Below are positions 62,138 through 64,000 of a DNA stretch of 64,000 nt, in pieces (position 1 is the stretch's first letter; the number at the start of each line of letters is the position of its first letter). The DNA is taken from NCBI GenBank assembly GCA_900468805.1, contig UEIF01000016.1, forward strand, positions 1 to 64,000, in the 5' to 3' direction. The position numbers and the translations under genes were made by a program. The stretch is from Hyphomicrobiales bacterium (GTDB taxonomy: Bacteria; Pseudomonadota; Alphaproteobacteria; Rhizobiales; Rhizobiaceae). The notes under the pieces were generated by a model. It worked only from the letters and a program-made list of their open reading frames with translations, was not told the origin of the DNA and made no database searches.

Positions 62138-62556
62138 TACCGCTCATTCTCAAGTGGCCCAACGACCACAACACCTTCGTTGCGGGCCGCCGCGGCCATT
62201 TTCCGATCGCCTGTCCCCAACGGCAGATCGACCGTCTTTGCCAGATCCAGATAACTGGCATCATAAGCGCTCAGCATGTGACGCGTCGCAAGGTCGAGCA
62301 CAGCAGGGTCGTTTCCCGATCCGGCGTCCTCCAATGACAGCCTGCGCAACTGACCCATTAGCAACGAGGCGTCTCCGGGTCGAAGCCGACCGCGTCGCTC
62401 GGCCATCAGGAAAAGGTTTCTGATCTCGAACCAGAACAGCGCCGGCACAAGCGCCGGGCCTGCACGAAGTTCGGACATCAACCTGTCGGCAGCATCATTC
62501 TGCTCGTCTGGCAGAAACCAGGCTGCGGCGATCGAAGCATCGAGGACGAAGGACAT
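62137..62556 (-). CDS. vapC: VapC-type PIN-domain toxin (module 1)
   Basis: 139 residues from ATG 62556. The PIN-domain acidic residues are in place: Asp6 (VLDAS), Glu in FWFEIRN near 52, Asp in YDASYLDLA near 95 and Asp in GTGDRKM near 116. Members cut tRNA or rRNA. Its start shares one base with the antitoxin stop (TGATG), so the pair is coupled. The frame is intact, unlike the neighbouring parE. Confidence 0.85.
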   Translation of the reverse strand: MSFVLDASIAAAWFLPDEQNDAADRLMSELRAGPALVPALFWFEIRNLFLMAERRGRLRPGDASLLMGQLRRLSLEDAGSGNDPAVLDLATRHMLSAYDASYLDLAKTVDLPLGTGDRKMAAAARNEGVVVVGPLENER

Positions 62557-62798
62557 CAGTACCGCCGGCCCTCGTCGCGCCATTCGCGGATCTCGGCTTG
62601 CGTCGTGGGCTGAAGGGTCGAGCGGATCGCCTTGATCTCGGCAATGACGGCATCGATATCGTTCTCACGCCGGATGCGCGACAATCTTGCAATGGGCGTA
62701 TTGCCGCGTGAAATGATCACGTCTTCGCCCGCCTCGACCTTGGCCAGCAATTCGGAAAGATGCGTCTTGGCCTCGCCGACTTTAACTTTAACGGTCAT
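62556..62798 (-). CDS. vapB: Phd/YefM-type antitoxin (module 1)
   Basis: 80 residues from ATG 62798. Phd-fold N-terminus: VKVGEAKTHLSELLAKVEAGEDVIISRGNTPIARLSRI. The C-terminal tail (QAEIREWRDEGRRY) resembles the toxin-binding strip of VapB proteins. It precedes vapC in the usual order and should repress its own operon. Confidence 0.85.
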   Translation of the reverse strand: MTVKVKVGEAKTHLSELLAKVEAGEDVIISRGNTPIARLSRIRRENDIDAVIAEIKAIRSTLQPTTQAEIREWRDEGRRY

Positions 62799-63009
62799 GA
62801 AAAAACTCCTGGCGATACGCTGTCGTGGAGCAGCGGAAACAGCCACGTTCGATATCGATGCCAAAGTAACGCACGATTGCCAGCTTGGTCAACACCAGAC
62901 CAAGTGCGTCAATACCTCCATCAAGTAGGACCTTTCCCATCGATTCCAGCCTGACATCTGTCCTTCGAGTTCCGCGCCCGCGCACTCTGCGTTGAAAGCC
63001 CTGAAAGCA

Positions 63010-63061
63010 ATCACTATCGATACTTGAACCGCATCATCCGCCAAGGCCGACAACGGCTGAT
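63010..63061 (+). repeat. Dispersed repeat, copy C
   Basis: ATCACTATCGATACTTGA, then CCGCATCA, then GGCCGACAACGGCTGAT. Same order of blocks as copy B, differing at roughly one base in five. It lies between two vapBC modules. Confidence 0.6.
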
Positions 63062-63140
63062 CAGGGCTGCAGGCGGTGATCCCGTTGAAGCTCGCGGCAG
63101 TTTGCTGTGTACATCGATCTGGATCGCATAAACGCTATCC

Positions 63141-63548
63141 CTACGCCGGCATATCCCAGGGATTGATCACAGTTGCGTCGGTGTCTTCGAAGTCCTTGAC
63201 GTTGCGCGTGACGAGGATCAGGTCGTGGATGATCGCGGTCGCGGCGAGCAGCCCATGAATATCGCCTCGGGGACGGATCGCTGCGATACGGCCCCATTCC
63301 ACGGCGATCTGGTCAGTTACCGGCAGGATACGATCACCGTGGTCCCGGCGTAGCTTGCGCAGCCACTCGGTAAGGTGAGAGGCGGCCCTCGGGTCAGACT
63401 TTTGTTTCAGCGCGATGCCACGCATGATTTCGCCCAGGGTCAGGGCGCTTAGGTGGACGCTGAGCGGATCGACCGATCGCAACCAGGATACCGCCTGCGG
63501 GGTGCCGCGTCGCGCTTCTGAGACAATGTTAGTGTCCAGCAGGTACAT
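63141..63548 (-). CDS. vapC: VapC/FitB-type PIN-domain toxin (module 2)
   Basis: 135 residues. PIN motifs: LLDTNIVSE (Asp5), LGEIMRGI with the conserved Glu, and DIHGLLAATAIIHDLILVTRNVKDF with the third and fourth acidic positions. It matches the FitB-like group. The start overlaps the antitoxin stop. Confidence 0.87.
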   Translation of the reverse strand: MYLLDTNIVSEARRGTPQAVSWLRSVDPLSVHLSALTLGEIMRGIALKQKSDPRAASHLTEWLRKLRRDHGDRILPVTDQIAVEWGRIAAIRPRGDIHGLLAATAIIHDLILVTRNVKDFEDTDATVINPWDMPA

Positions 63549-63802
63549 CAGAAGGCGACGTCGCGGCTGGGGATCTTGGCGCGCGCCTCGACCGCATCAA
63601 CGAGCTCGTCGTCCCAAGACGGACCGCCGAGTAGATCGTCGACGAGTGTGGGGCGGCCTGCGCGCAAGGCGTCATAGTCGCGCGTGGATAATACGACAGC
63701 GGTTCTTTCTCCACGTACAGTGATCTCCTGCGGACCTTCAAATCGCGCCTTTTGCACCACTTTTGAAAACTGATTTTTCGCGTCCTGTAGCTGCCATTCC
63801 AT
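63548..63802 (-). CDS. Phd/YefM-type antitoxin (module 2)
   Basis: 84 residues. MEWQLQDAKNQFSKVVQKARFEGPQEITVRGERTAVVLSTRDYDAL is a standard prevent-host-death fold. The tail (SWDDELVDAVEARAKIPSRDV) binds the toxin. It is coupled to the downstream PIN toxin. Confidence 0.87.
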   Translation of the reverse strand: MEWQLQDAKNQFSKVVQKARFEGPQEITVRGERTAVVLSTRDYDALRAGRPTLVDDLLGGPSWDDELVDAVEARAKIPSRDVAF

Positions 63803-64000
63803 GGTTCTGCTCCGAGTTAGCTAGCCTGTCTAGCTATATAGACACTTTCGATGGCCAAATAAAGCGGAGACGGGACCAAGGAGAAAGGTGCTCCTCCCCG
63901 GCTATTCGCTCGACCGCAGGTAGCGCTGTCTGGAAGGAGGCGGGCTCAACAATTGCAGCGCGGCAACGTCGTGGGGCCGCACTGGCGATTTCGGGCGAAT
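63803..64000. other. Window edge upstream of TA module 2
   Basis: About 200 bases with the likely promoter of the module. No further gene is visible before the window ends. Confidence 0.4.

Overview
The window reads as accessory DNA (plasmid or chromid) of a fast-growing Rhizobium, close to R. etli / R. leguminosarum. The evidence is high-GC coding, large sugar-ABC-importer operons each paired with a GntR or LysR regulator, rhizobial small families (DUF982-like, DUF4142, DUF1656), and toxin-antitoxin modules mixed with gene remnants. No rRNA, tRNA, replication or CRISPR genes were seen.

Layout. 0-11 kb is a patchy border: an IS110/IS1111-type insertion sequence with perfect 14-bp subterminal inverted repeats, a decayed sugar dehydrogenase-YbhB fusion, small envelope proteins, a 1037-residue autotransporter with a divergent regulator, a dead parDE pair, and a nucleotidyltransferase-HEPN-type gene. 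11.5-23.3 kb is a complete D-apiose locus. It holds an ABC importer, D-apiose dehydrogenase, apionolactonase, D-apionate oxidoisomerase, 3-oxo-isoapionate kinase and a RuBisCO-like transcarboxylase/hydrolase. A divergent GntR regulator and two copies of one operator-like sequence control it. 23.3-30.4 kb holds a partly frameshifted SDR/PNPOx/carboxymuconolactone-decarboxylase-like group with a LysR gene, then a MarR-FUSC-DUF1656-HlyD efflux operon. 30.5-31.7 kb is debris: a hemagglutinin-like remnant and an AbiE module with a truncated toxin. An SLC13-type permease follows.

33.7-41.9 kb is a second sugar-acid locus of unknown substrate (mutarotase, enolase-superfamily enzyme, ABC importer, alpha/beta hydrolase, GntR). 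41.9-49.2 kb is a nucleobase-like import and hydrolysis operon (cytosine-deaminase-like amidohydrolase, two permeases, ATPase, amidase, BMP-family binding protein). 49.3-57.4 kb is an araFGH-type L-arabinose importer with a sugar dehydrogenase, a broken aldose epimerase, two GntR regulators and a DHDPS-family deaminase. 57.6-60.7 kb has small regulators, a GNAT-like protein and a LysR gene. 61.2-63.8 kb is a run of three toxin-antitoxin modules separated by copies of a short dispersed repeat. The core theme is uptake and oxidation of plant cell-wall sugars, set among mobile and decaying DNA.
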